Position numbers and translations under genes: made by a program | Notes under the pieces: model-generated | Database searches by the model: none | What the model saw: only the letters and a program-made list of their open reading frames with translations | Told to the model about the DNA's origin: nothing | Shown here: positions 43,323 through 53,985 of the stretch, in pieces | Layout: each line of letters begins with the position of its first letter | Numbering within the stretch: the first letter of the stretch is position 1 | Assembly (NCBI GenBank): GCA_027924585.1 | Contig: BSBM01000370.1 | Location: 26,035,501 to 26,099,500 of the forward strand | DNA length: 64,000 nt | DNA from: Larix kaempferi | Lineage: Eukaryota > Streptophyta > Pinopsida > Pinales > Pinaceae | Direction of reading: 5' to 3'

Positions 43323-44325
43323 CTAGGCAGAAGATTTATTAGGTTTTCCCTTGTTTTTCTTCTTACTGCTAGACTTTTGAGGTGAAGCTGATGAGACAGA
43401 ATTCACTTCTTCAGTAGCAGCAGGAGCAGATGACTTGGTGGTGCTGAGACCATCCTGTGTTGGTAATGGGGATGAACCCTGGGGGTTCGAAGAACCAACA
43501 ATTTGATGAGGAGGCTGGATGTGAAGGGACCTGATGATGCCATCGGCTTGGGGTCCCTTAAGTGATTTCGCAGGATTGTTAGTGTCACGGGGTGCGTTAG
43601 GAATAATATCAAACAAAGTGCCAGATTGAGTGTAGACTAGGTCTAGTACACGGGCACTCGCGATAGATTGTTCTTCAGTGACAACACCTCGCATGGAAAC
43701 ATCTCTTGCTATGACAGGGATGAGTGACTTCATAAACCAGTCTGCTAGGAGTTGATCCGGAATGGGATCTTTGATGAGACGATGCCTCCTTCGCCACTCA
43801 TGGATATGATCAGAAATATGAGTGGCGGTATTTAGATGGAGCGAGGTTAATAGCTTGGTACGAGTTTCATACCATATAGGCAGCTGGAAATGAGTCAAAA
43901 AGTTCATGGCAAGAGAGCCAAAATCAAGAAAAGAGTGGGGTGGCAACTCAATGTACCACTTGGAAGCCGAACCAGTGAGTGTCCTTTGAAATAATCTAAG
44001 ACGAATCGAGTTGTCCATTAAGGAATTAGATGAACACCATAAATGGTAAGTCATCACGTGGTTTTTAGGATCTTCACCTAGCTTGCCGTCAAATTTTGGG
44101 ATATCCGACGAAAGTTTCACTAGAATAGGTGGCCAATTAGTTCCGTGGTAAATGGGGTCGTTGGTTAAACGAGATAGGTCAGGTAGGTCCAAGGTAGCCA
44201 AAAAGGGCAGCTGTGGACTAGGCTGTGCGTATTGATAATACGGATAAGGCGTGTAAGGACCAGTATGATTGTAAGGCGTACCAGGAGGAAACTGGCTGTA
44301 GGGGCTGTGCCGCCCGGATTGTAAG
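43323..44325 (-). pseudogene. G1 Gag core (Retrotrans_gag)
   Basis: Open from 44201 (MATLDLPDLSRLTNDP) for 292 codons, and the flank up to the C1 insertion at 44326 belongs to the same Gag. The core reads IPKFDGKLGEDPKNHVMTYH, RLFQRTLTGSASKWYIELPP, LAMNFLTHFQL, then ISDHIHEWRRRHRLI and LADWFMKSLIPVIA, typical of the plant gypsy capsid. A Ser/Lys-rich tail (SSSKKKNKGKPNKSSA) ends at a TAG. The capsid packages element RNA. The native N-terminal part is on the far side of C1, at 51696-53310. Confidence 0.85.
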
Positions 44326-44330
44326 GTTGT

Positions 44331-44976
44331 TGTTGATGTATATGTAACTTCGGAATGTATTTCATATATGTTGTATGTACTCCTATAGAGATGGTTTTAT
44401 TCCTCTATACGGAAGTGTCATCATTTATATTGTAAGTGTCGTAACTTATACTTGATGGGTTATTAGACCACCTTGTTGGGGTCGGCCTTGTATAAGTCAT
44501 GTGGGTCAAAGGGTTATTAGACCACCCTATTGGGGGTCGTCCATGTGGGTCGAAGGGTTATTAGACCACCCTATTGGGGGTCGGCCCAGTCAGCATTATA
44601 TTATGTGGTTAAGTTCGAGCCTACATGAGTTAGGTAAAAAGGCAAGTCAAGTCAAGTATAAATAGAGTGCGGGAGGCACTCTATTTGTTCACTCACTTCT
44701 CACACATGCTCTCAAGGAGGAGAGGCGCACTTATGGAGGAGGAGGATTGCTGCTAGGTTATGGCTATCTCTATTGGTTGGTTGTATCATTTCTCTATCTA
44801 TATCTGAGGAAGTTATTGGGGTTTTTCACCTTTATGGTTTTCCCCAAGTAAATCTTTGTGTCTCTTGTGTGCTTGCATTATTGTCTCCATGATTGATATG
44901 CTGTAGATATGCTGTACATGTTGTTCTCTCAGTTAAGATCCTAGATCATATTGAAGTAAATTCAGAAAATTTAACA
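44331..44976 (+). repeat. C1 5' LTR
   Basis: 646 bp with two copies of a 44 bp unit (gtgggtc-aagggttattagaccacc...), plus a diverged first copy, at about 44450-44585. A clear TATAAATA box is at 44657-44664. Confidence 0.95.
44657..44664 (+). promoter_or_regulatory. TATA box of C1 5' LTR
   Basis: TATAAATA in the middle of the LTR, followed about 15-25 bp later by an inverted pair (agagtgc / gcactct). The same box is at 51371-51378 in the 3' LTR. Confidence 0.75.
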
Positions 44977-44988
44977 TGGTATCAGAGC
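44977..44988 (+). other. C1 primer binding site (tRNA-iMet type)
   Basis: TGGTATCAGAGC follows the 5' LTR directly. Confidence 0.95.
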
Positions 44989-47900
44989 TAGCCTGAAAGA
45001 AGGCATGATATGGCATGTATGACACTTGTTGCACTTACGATGCTAGGGCTTGATATAGCAAAAACCAGTCATCGTAGCACTTTCGCTATAAATCCGTTTT
45101 GGCGAAGTTTTCGGATCTGAAATTGTTACAGGACGAATATTAAATCTCCAGGTACCTTGTGTCCAAAGGACAACCTCTAATTCGTTGTACTTTGTGATTT
45201 ATGATCTGTACAATATAGGGTTTCTGCCTCTTCCAGATCTGAGTCAAAATCAAGTGACCTTGGGAAAAAGGTCATAACTTGGGCTAGGAAGCTCCAAATG
45301 AAATTTAGTGAAAAGTGACAGGTATTACACAGGCCTAGCTATCTCAGAAAACTTTTTCAGAGGCCGAAGGTCAAACAGTGACACGTGGCACGCCGTACAA
45401 GTTCGCTCTCCTGTATTATCCCATAAACAGGTCACGTTGCGACACTTGGCATATCTCTCTCTCAGAGAATCCAATTGAGGTCAAACCTATCAGGATGGAA
45501 AGATAACAGGCCGAGCTATCTCAGAAAACGTTTTCAGAGGCCGAAGGTCAAACAGTGACACGTGGCACGCCATACAAGTTCGCTCTCCTGTATTTTCCCA
45601 AAACAGGTCACGTTGCGACATTTGGAATAACTCTCTCTCAGAACATCCAATTGAGGTCAGACCTGTCAGGATGGAAAGCTAACAGGTCAGGCTATCTCAG
45701 AAAACTTTTTCAGACCCTGTGGATCAAAAATTTCAGAGTTACACCAGAAACAATCAGGTACATATTTCTGTCAAAATAGAAATATTTTTTGGTACCTTCA
45801 TTCATGGCTTCCGAAATTTAGGGCTTTGGAGAAAGTTGGAACTTTTGTAATCGGAGACCACGGCTGGATGCTACTCATCAAAATAGAAATTTAGAGACCA
45901 AGATCAGAATTTTTGGTTGGGCAGAAGGCCGGGCTTGATTAGACCCTAGTTCGGGACTTTGATCAGAAAAGTGGAAAATTAGGGCTTCTGTAAAAATGGG
46001 AATTTTTGAAATCTCTGACCACGGCTGGAAGCTCCTCAGAAAAATAGAAGCTTAGAGCTTTGGATCAAACATTTTGATTGGGTAGAAGAGTGGGCTTCAT
46101 CAAACCCCAGTTCAGGGTCACGTCCAGTGAATCTGGAAGTTTCAAAGGCAAAATTGAGGAGTGAAACTTTGTAGTCTTCAAATTCTGAATATACCAGTTT
46201 GATCAGTTCATCAAGGCGCATATTCCTATCCTTTCGGAAGTTTGAAATTCAAAGTTTGAATTTTTGGGGTCTCTCTGACAAACCCATATCTAGCTCCAGG
46301 TCCAGTTCTTGCAAATCAAGTGGATTGGGTTGATCCTAGAAGAAGATGGATTGGTCACTTGCATAAGTGAAGAAGTTCCTGTTTCAGAGGGAGATGAGGC
46401 TAAGGCCTTACATAAGAAGATTACAAGTGATCTCGACAGGTATGACTCATCGAGGTATGTTTTGAGATTTGTTCATAATTAAGTTTATGGTATGTTTGTC
46501 TTCATGTTATCACGGTTAGTACAATCTTGATTTTAGACTTATCATATCACCTTAATAAAATTATGAATGCATGATAGAAGTCATTCATTTATTAGGAGTA
46601 TGAAACTTATGTTTGTACTAACACATTGTGATGTTGTATGAGTTTTATGTTGTCTACTAACATGAAAGGTACACCAAGAAGACAAATCATGTTCTGGTTC
46701 AAGAACATATGATCATGATGACATAAGGACAAAGATTCATCCATTGCCATGGATCTCATAAGAGATCCATTCTCGAGGTATGTATAACTTGGTTTTATAA
46801 TGGTTAACTTATGAGACATGCAGGTTACTAGCACAAGTCACTAAAGAGAACCAGAAGACATTATACGGGTATGTTAGACATAAATAGCTAGCATGCTAAT
46901 CCAGGTATGTTTTTCCTATATCAAGATAGAATCCTACCTTGGGATAGAATCTTATACTATTGTTGATAATGATTATTCATGAAGTCATAGGTTTGAATAA
47001 TCATGGTTGTATGCATATTATGTTTCTTATCATAATTGATGATATGACTAACCAGAAGAATCATGAAGGTATAGCTTTGAGTAATCACAGGTTTTATGCA
47101 TATTATATCTCTTATCTTGTTTGATGATTCAACTAACCTGAAGATTCATAGATTTGAGTAATTATAGGTTTAGACATGTTATGCTTCTTATGATTTGACT
47201 AACCATAAGAATACTACATAAACCTTGAATGCTAATGCTTATTATTTTCTGTTTGAAATGATCATGATTATACATGCTTGAGATTATTGTGTTTTAATAG
47301 TATACTAATGAATGTATGATTTTATATGAGATCACAAGGATAACTCAATCATGATACTAATAAGCATGCATAGGGACCAAGGATGAATATGAGTTCAAGA
47401 ACAGGTAATTCAGGAAGCAAAGATCAAGAGGGAGCACACTCCATTTGCTCCTGCAAGAAAGCAAAGGCGCACACTCTAGTTGTTCCTGCAAGAAAGAAAA
47501 GGAGCACACTTCAGTAGTTTCTTCAAGGATGCAGATATTCAGAGGGAGTTGTCCATCTCTCTACATTCCACAACAGAAAGGTGTAGAAGAAGCTACTTCA
47601 GATTAGGACTCCAGCAACTCCTGTAAGGAAGCAAAGACTCAGAGGGAGTCCACCCAACGAACAAACAAAGATAAGTATTTTAATTATCATTTCTTGCATA
47701 TGTGTTTGTTTAAATAAAATTGTATATGCTCATGTTCCTAGACTTAGGATATGTATTGTGCATATTAGAATAGTTGCATAGATGAACAGTATACTACTAA
47801 TATACATGGGTAAGTGGCCTATGGCATTGTACAACATTCCATTGCTACTTATCTAGAATGAAACCTCTTTGCTGACATGTTGGGAGTTGTGCACACTCTT

Positions 47901-48098
47901 AACAATGTTCTGGTAGAGATTGGAAGGCATCTAGAAAGTTACGGGATATGGATAAATGTTGTATTGAAGCATTGGCTAAGATAATTGCATGACTGTATGA
48001 CATATTTATTTATGTGTAAGAATTTGTTCTGAAAACTATGAGATGTTTTCTAATCATGCAATTTAACTTGTTGTGTAGGAAAGATCATATGCCATCAC
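44989..48098. other. C1 interior without recognisable Gag, protease or integrase
   Basis: No long frame is open. At 46430-46930 there are several AGGTATGT-like donor motifs (46437, 46457, 46774, 46866, 46911), and a T-rich GTTGTGTAG acceptor-like end at 48072-48080. At 47436-47660 short repeats of 'gcaagaaagcaaagg...gcacac' resemble residual coding text. The region may be a chimera of captured or deleted sequence. Confidence 0.5.
45339..45720. repeat. About 177 bp tandem duplication in C1
   Basis: Copies start at 45339 and 45516 with ctatctcagaaaac, and the start recurs at 45692. They contain paired 'gtcaaacagtgacacgtggcac' and 'caggtcacgttgcgaca' segments. The embedded CACGTG is an E/G-box core. 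Confidence 0.85.
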
Positions 48099-49388
48099 CT
48101 ACAAAAGAAGAACTACAACATTTGTTCAGCAACAAAAATTATCTATTGAAGATATTGAAGTTCCCAGGATACGGGAAGAATGCCATGATCCGTCGATCAT
48201 GAAGAACAATGTTTGGGATGCGGTCCCAAGAGCTGAAGGGAAGTCTGTTGTGACTTCCAAATGGAACTATCAGATCAAGCATGTTGCAGATGGCAGCATA
48301 GAGAAATATAAAAGTGATGAAATAGAAGATACACCAGATGGATTCAAGACAACTTCCTTGAATGGTGTAGTTGAAGAAGAAGTGTATGTGGAGCAGCCAC
48401 TTGGTTCTGAGACACATGATAGGAAATCATATATGTGCAGAACTTGGTATGGTGAAGATAGATTGATTGCCGACACGCAGCGGAAGCTTACTACCGAGTT
48501 CGAGATGAAGAACTTGGGGATGATGCACTATTTGTTTTTGGCATGGAGGTGTGGCAGAGTGATGGAATCTTCCTTGGAAAAGGGAAGTATGCAGTAGAGA
48601 TCCTGAAGAGGTTCAGGATGATGGATTTCAAGGCCATGGCCACACCTATGGCATCGAATCTGAAGCTTCTATGTGATGCTTCATCTGAGCTGGTTGATGT
48701 CTCTATGTATCGTCAGATGATTGGGTCATTGATGTACCTGACGAACACGAGGCCAGACATTTGCTTTGCTGTGAACACATTGAGCCAGTTCCTGACGGAT
48801 CCGAGGAGTGTTCACCTGGTTGCTGTAAAGCATGTTCTGAGGTACCTGAAGGGTACAGTGGATTATGGGCTCAGGTATGAGGAGAATCAAAAGTTTAACC
48901 TGCAGGGTTATGTTGATTCAGATTGGGCTGGCAGTGCTGCAGACAGGAAGAGCACATCTGGGTGTTGCTTCAGTATGGGATCAGGTGTGATCTCTTGGTT
49001 TAGCAGGAAGCAGTCCTGCGTAGCACTGAGTACAGCTGAGGCAGAGTATGTTGCAGCCTGTTCAGCTAGTTGTGAGACAGTATGGCTACGGAAGCTACTG
49101 TCTGGGTTATTTGATCTCCCATTGGAGGCTACTGGTATCTTCTGTGATAACCAGAGTTGTGTGAAGCTGTCCGAGAACCCAGTGTTTCATGACAGGTCGA
49201 AACACATAGAGATCAAATATCACTATATCAGGGATATGGTGCAGAGAGGAGCTGTGAAGCTCCTATATGTTGCGACAGACGAGCAGATTACAGATGTGCT
49301 GACGAAGCCGCTAGCCAGAGTGAAGTTCGAGTACTTCAGAGAGAGGCTTGGCGTTCTTCAGATCGAGGACACTTCGAGGAAGAAGTGA
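48099..49388 (+). pseudogene. C1 deleted RT plus complete RNase H
   Basis: The frame at 48199 starts with the RT N-terminus (MKNNVWDAVPRAEGKSVVTSKW), then jumps by apparent in-frame deletions to TTSLNGVVEEEVYVEQPLG and to LIADTQRKLTTEFEMKNLGMMHY. The palm with the catalytic YVDD box is missing. A frameshift near 48535 moves to the frame 48543-49388, open for 281 codons: EVWQSDGIFLGKGKYAVEIL, MYRQMIGSLMYLTNTRPDI, then the RNase H with GYVDSDWAGS, STAEAEYVA, FCDNQSCVKL, HIEIKYHYIRDMV and TDVLTKPLARVKFEYFR. RNase H catalytic residues are all present. The 3' ORF is unusually well preserved compared with the rest. Confidence 0.88.
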
Positions 49389-49500
49389 TGGACACATTTG
49401 CTGAAGCCATTCCAAGCATGTTGGAAGGAGGATCCTTCACATGGCTGTGGATGTAAGCGCTGGATAATGGGCATCAGGATGATGTTCTGGTTTCTGCTTG
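49389..49500. other. Start of C1 3' noncoding region
   Basis: Short unique segment after the pol stop at 49386-49388, before the minisatellites. Confidence 0.5.
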
Positions 49501-49720
49501 GATATGATCAGTTGGATCATTTATGTATGTACGCATCATGTTGGATGCTGGATATGATCAATTGGATCATTTATGTATGTACGCATCATGTTGGATGCTG
49601 GATATGATCAGTTGGATCATTTATGTATGTATGCATCATGTTGGATGCTGGATATGATCAGTTGGATCATTTATGTATGTATGCATCATGCTGGATGCTG
49701 GATATGATCGGTTGGATCAT
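49501..49720. repeat. 50 bp minisatellite in C1 3' region
   Basis: gatatgatca starts at 49501, 49551, 49601, 49651 and (gatatgatcg) 49701, an exact 50 bp period. Copies are almost identical. Confidence 0.95.
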
Positions 49721-49985
49721 GTATCTTTGAATGATCAGGTAGATCATGGATGCTGATGGATACATTGTGTGGATCATGTATCTTTGTATGATCAGGTAGA
49801 TCATGTATGTTGATGGGTACATTGTGTGGATCATGTATCCTTGTATGATCAGGTAGATCATGTATGTTGATGGGTACATTGTGTGGATCATGTATCTTTG
49901 TATGATCAGGTAGATCATGTATGATTGATGGATACATTGTGTGGATCATGTATCTATGTGTGCATCAGATGGATGCATTGTATGA
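49721..49985. repeat. 57 bp minisatellite in C1 3' region
   Basis: gtatctttg-type starts at 49721, 49778, 49835, 49892 and 49950 give a 57 bp period. The unit shares ggatcat and atgatcagg with the neighbouring 50 bp array. Confidence 0.92.
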
Positions 49986-50069
49986 TCAGGATGATCGTGG
50001 ATGACGAGCTTCTCCAGATGACATGCAGCAGGATGTTGCAGTGATGATGATGAGTATCAGATGATACTT

Positions 50070-50760
50070 TGTGGCCGTGGATCAGGTTGTGCAGGAAAGC
50101 ATGTAATTTGTGCCCTGGGAGATTTGCAGATGGTCTTTCGAGGTTTTGCCTATGGCATGTAATTCGGTGCCCTGGGACATCTGTAAAATGCTCTTGCGAG
50201 GTTTTGCTTGGGAGGACATGTAATTTGTGCCCTAGGAGATCTGCAGATAGTCTTTCGAGGTTTTTCCTATGGCATGTAATTCGGTGCCCTGGGATATCTG
50301 GCAGATGCTCTTGCGAGGTTTTGTCCTATGGCATGTAATTTGCTCCTGGGAGATCTGGACAGGATGAAAAAGGCCTCAGATGCTTCAACCAGGTTTTGCC
50401 ATGACCACATGTAATTTTCTCCTGGGAGATCTGGACAGGATGAAAAAGGCCTCAGATGCTTCAGCCAGGTTTTGTGGTGGGCCACATGTAATGTGCTCCT
50501 GGGAGATCCGACAGGTAGAGCTGTGTGCTCGTAACAGCCTGGGATGCTTCAGCCAGGTTTTGTGGTGAGATCACATGTAATGTGCTCCTGGGAGATCCGA
50601 CAGGTAGAGCCGTGTGCTCGTAATAGCCTGGGATGCTTCAGCCAGGTTTTGTGATGGGTCACATGTAATGTGCTCCTGGGAGATCCTACAGGTAGAGCTG
50701 TGTGCTCGTAATAGCCTAGGATGCTGCAGCCAGGTTTTGTGACGCACGTAATAAGTCCTG
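50070..50760. repeat. Diverged tandem repeats in C1 3' region
   Basis: Units of about 60-90 bp recur around 'catgtaat(t/g)t(g/t)(c/t)tcctgggagatc' and 'gccaggttttg', at least eight times. They are more diverged than the two arrays before them. Confidence 0.8.
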
Positions 50761-51000
50761 AGGATTCCACAGTATGGCCAGTGATGATGAAGACCTGTAG
50801 GTGGTGGGCCTACATCCAGTATGAAAAAGGACTGGCTCTGTAGAACTTCCTATGACGAGTAGATTCAGAGATTGATTGAGATAGCAGCAGCAGTGACGAT
50901 GATGATGACTCGATGATGATTATCCAGTGACGATGATCTAGAGAAGATGACTTGTGCTAGAAGAACTGTGCTGAGAAATACCTTCCTAGTTAAGAGGGAG
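50761..51000. other. C1 3' end and polypurine tract
   Basis: Unique sequence ending in taagagggag (50991-51000) directly before the 3' LTR. Confidence 0.75.
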
Positions 51001-51690
51001 TGTTGATGTATATGTAACTTCGGAATGTATTTCATATATGTTGTATGTACTCCTATAGAGATGGTTTTATTCCTCTATACGGAAGTGTCATCATTTATAT
51101 TGTAAGTGTCGTAACTTATACTTGATGGGTTATTAGACCACCTTGTTGGGGTCGGCCTTGTATAAGTCATGTGGGTCAAAGGGTTATTAGACCACCCTAT
51201 TGGGGGTCGGCCATGTGGGTCGAAGGGTTATTAGACCACCCTATTGGGGGTCGGCCATGTGGGTCGAAGGGTTATTAGACCACCCTATTGGGGGTCGGCC
51301 CAGTCAGCATTATATTATGTGGTTAAGTTCGAGCCTACATGAGTTAGGTAAAAAGGCAAGTCAAGTCAAGTATAAATAGAGTGCGGGAGGCACTCTATTT
51401 GTTCACTCACTTCTCACACATGCTCTCAAGGAGGAGAGGCGCACTTATGGAGGAGGAGGATTGCTGCTAGGTTATGGCTATCTCTATTGGTTGGTTGTAT
51501 CATTGCTCTATCTATCTCTGAGGAAGTTATTGGGGTTTTTCACCTTTATGGTTTTCCCCAAGTAAATCTTTGTGTCTCTTGTGTGCTTGCATTATTGTCT
51601 CCATGATTGATATGTTGTAGATATGCTGTACATGTTGTTCTCTCAGTTAAGATCCTAGATCATATTGAAGTAAATTCAGAAAATTTAACA
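51001..51690 (+). repeat. C1 3' LTR
   Basis: 690 bp, identical to the 5' LTR except for four substitutions and one additional 44 bp unit. TATAAATA at 51371-51378. Confidence 0.95.
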
Positions 51691-51695
51691 GTTGT

Positions 51696-53310
51696 CCACC
51701 ACCATAAGGTGGTCCATTCCAATAAGGTATTGGTCTACCTCCACCACTAGGAGGAGGAGGAGGTCCGCCGCCACCAACGGGAGGAGGTGGGGGTCCATAA
51801 CCGTAATAAGGTGACCCACCACTACCTCCGCCTGGAGGGGGTGGTGGACCACCTCCGTCGCTAGAAGGATGGGGGCCCCCACCACCTCCACCATTGGAAG
51901 GATGAGGGTCTCCACCACCACCACCACCACCATAGTAATTAGGTCCTCCACCGCCTCCGCTTGGAGGGGGTGGTGGACCACCTCCACCACCCGAAGGGAA
52001 ATGTCCTCCTCCACCATAATAGGGTGGTCCCCCATTGCCTCTGCTTGGAGGGGGTGGTGGACCATTCCCACCACTGCCGGAAGGGTGAGGGACACTGTTG
52101 GTAAAATGAGGTGGGTCTCCACCAAAATTAGGTGGGGGCCCGCCGCCTCCAGCAGGAGGTGGGGGAGGACCGATCGGGGGTGGTGGTGCTTGAGGGATAG
52201 TTGGTTGGGGTCCGCGTTGCAACACAGGTTGTTGCCTCCATAGAGTGTATGGATTCCTGGGATAAGGTATCCCGTATGGTGTGTTTCTGGGATTAGATTG
52301 GCCCGACACAGGGTTAACATGACCTGGGTACGCTTGACTCCATGAGGGTAGGTTTACATTGGATGGCCCCCCAACATGAGATAATCCCATGGTGGATGGT
52401 CTAGCGGGTTGAGAAGTTCCAACGGAAGGTCCGTTGGGGATTCCACCACCTACGTTTTGGTTAGGAAATGGGGGTTGACCCCCAGCCACAACAGGATGAC
52501 CACTATTCAAAGGTTGAACCAATGTAGGTTGTTTATTAGCTACCGTAGTAATAACGTTACCAATGAGATAATTGGTGGGAATGGAATATCCTCCCCTTGA
52601 ATTTTGAGGTGGGGGAGGAGCCGATAAAGTAACTGTGGTAGTAACAGGTGTGTTGGAATGTTGTCCTTCCACCGGTTGGTTCACTTGATGTGCAGGATTG
52701 GACTCTTGTGAGGGTTGACCAGTCTCATTAATGGTCGCGTGGTGGGAAGATCGTTTCGGTGATCCAAAAGGTATCGGATGAATTGAGGTATCTCTATATC
52801 CAGGTCTTTGCTCGAGACTTTGTCTTCGAAGTTCATTACCCTTAATACGTAACTGATCCAAGCGTTCTTGAATAGGTGCAAAGACTTCAGCGGGGTCGAG
52901 CCTATAGAAGGGTCTAGAGAGCTCTGGAATAGTCCAGTTGGGTGGTGATGAGATGGAAAAATGAGCCACTGGATGACCAGTAGAAGATGTCCAGTAAGCT
53001 GCTAAAGGACCAACAATTGCTGTAGGGTCATCCTGGGGTTGGTTTATCCATTCCAACGATCCAGGTTTTCCCGGGATGACGGGAGAAAGGTATTACGAAG
53101 TGGGGATTTTTGCTCCTTCATCCTGTGGGGGATGAGAGGTAGGTGAATCCGGAGGAGTTTATGGAAACAAAAGTCCTCCAACGTTTAGAGTGGGGTTTTC
53201 CACTTCAGTGACTACGACCATGTTATGCTGATCCATTCTTACCCTCGAAATAACCTCCGAATTAAGGGGATATTCGGGTGATAAGTTTAAGATCCTATGG
53301 GATCTTCTCC
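51696..53310 (-). pseudogene. G1 Gag N-terminal and Pro/Gly-rich region
   Basis: The native Gag start is at or upstream of 53236 (MDQHNMVVV; the upstream RILNLSPEYPLNSE text matches the start region in D). Two stops follow (TAA near 53160 and near 53090), then a frame stays open from 53056 to the C1 insertion at 51695. It has WINQPQDD, FYRLDPAEVFAPIQERLDQL, a Ser/Thr/Pro linker, APPPPQNSRGGYSIP, and then about 220 residues of alternating PPPPP-GGGG blocks with YYGGGG. This low-complexity tract is probably disordered and sits before the Gag core. It is the Gag of G1, cut in two by C1. Confidence 0.8.
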
Positions 53311-53440
53311 AGGAAAAATCCTCCAGAGCGTCAGGAAATTCAGCTAGAGTGGTTGAAACAGTGTTTCTCCTAAGGGTAAGCTGAAAAGAAAAGCAGTCCA
53401 GAAAAACCTACTCAAACTAAGGGAACAAGCAGAATTATGT
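53311..53440. other. Gag start region and end of G1 leader
   Basis: Sequence between the conserved leader module and Gag. The minus strand reads towards the Gag start. No separate feature is seen. Confidence 0.4.
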
Positions 53441-53444
53441 GACG

Positions 53445-53985
53445 GAGTGGATTCAAAAGTATGGAACCTCATGGGATTATCAAGGCATTGCAAACCATGA
53501 TATACTGTGGGGTCCAACAATATGACGCGACAAGGAGGATTGGGACCGTACCCTTGCGTGCATACCCGATTACTTGGATAATACATGCGTGCTAATCTCC
53601 CTGAGTGCTGTTCTCGGTGTATTTCTTTGCCAAGACGGCCAAATGGTTAACTCAGTTGGTTTCAGGAATCCTATGGTGTCTCTCGATATATGCAAGGTAC
53701 GTGGGAGCTCAAATCCATAGTGGTCCTATCTAATGCACAACCGTTCGGCAAGAGACCTTCCGATATACTACCGAGTACGTGATACACCCTTCGATATACA
53801 CCAAGTACGGATTATGGTACTTGGTGGGTACGTGAAGGACTCGATATATCGATAAGTACATGGAAGACTATAATACCCTCGAGATACAGTGCTGGAAAAT
53901 AACGACAGCTGCCACGCTTAACGACGCCGAAACACGTCTCTAACTTACACACAAGTTGCTAAAAATTTTACCTAGTTCTACCGTT
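53445..53985 (-). other. Conserved leader module of G1
   Basis: Closely related to 36185-36650 in B and to the reverse of 60230-60670 in D. CGATATA motifs recur at about 53692, 53761, 53792 and 53833, each near a (A/G)GTACG/GTACA motif. Conservation among elements whose ORFs have decayed suggests an RNA-level role. Confidence 0.7.

Larger units (their letters stand above)
44331..51690 (+). mobile_element. Young non-autonomous Ty1/copia element C1 inserted in G1 Gag
   Basis: LTRs at 44331-44976 (646 bp) and 51001-51690 (690 bp) begin TGTTGATGTAT and end AATTTAACA. GTTGT flanks the element (44326-44330 and 51691-51695). A tRNA-iMet type PBS follows the 5' LTR and a taagagggag tract precedes the 3' LTR. 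The LTRs differ at only four bases plus one 44 bp repeat unit, so insertion was recent. The interior lacks Gag, protease and integrase, has an RT with large deletions, and keeps a complete RNase H. It must have been mobilised in trans. Confidence 0.95.

Noticed and set aside
49667-49949. Two minus-strand ORFs of 83-87 codons with repeating MYPSTYMIYLIIQ-like text
   Set aside because: They are products of the 57 bp minisatellite and are open in two frames at once.
51685-52320. Second minus ORF and a plus ORF over the G1 Gag low-complexity tract
   Set aside because: They are shadow frames of the Pro/Gly-rich Gag, which is the frame with homology to element D.
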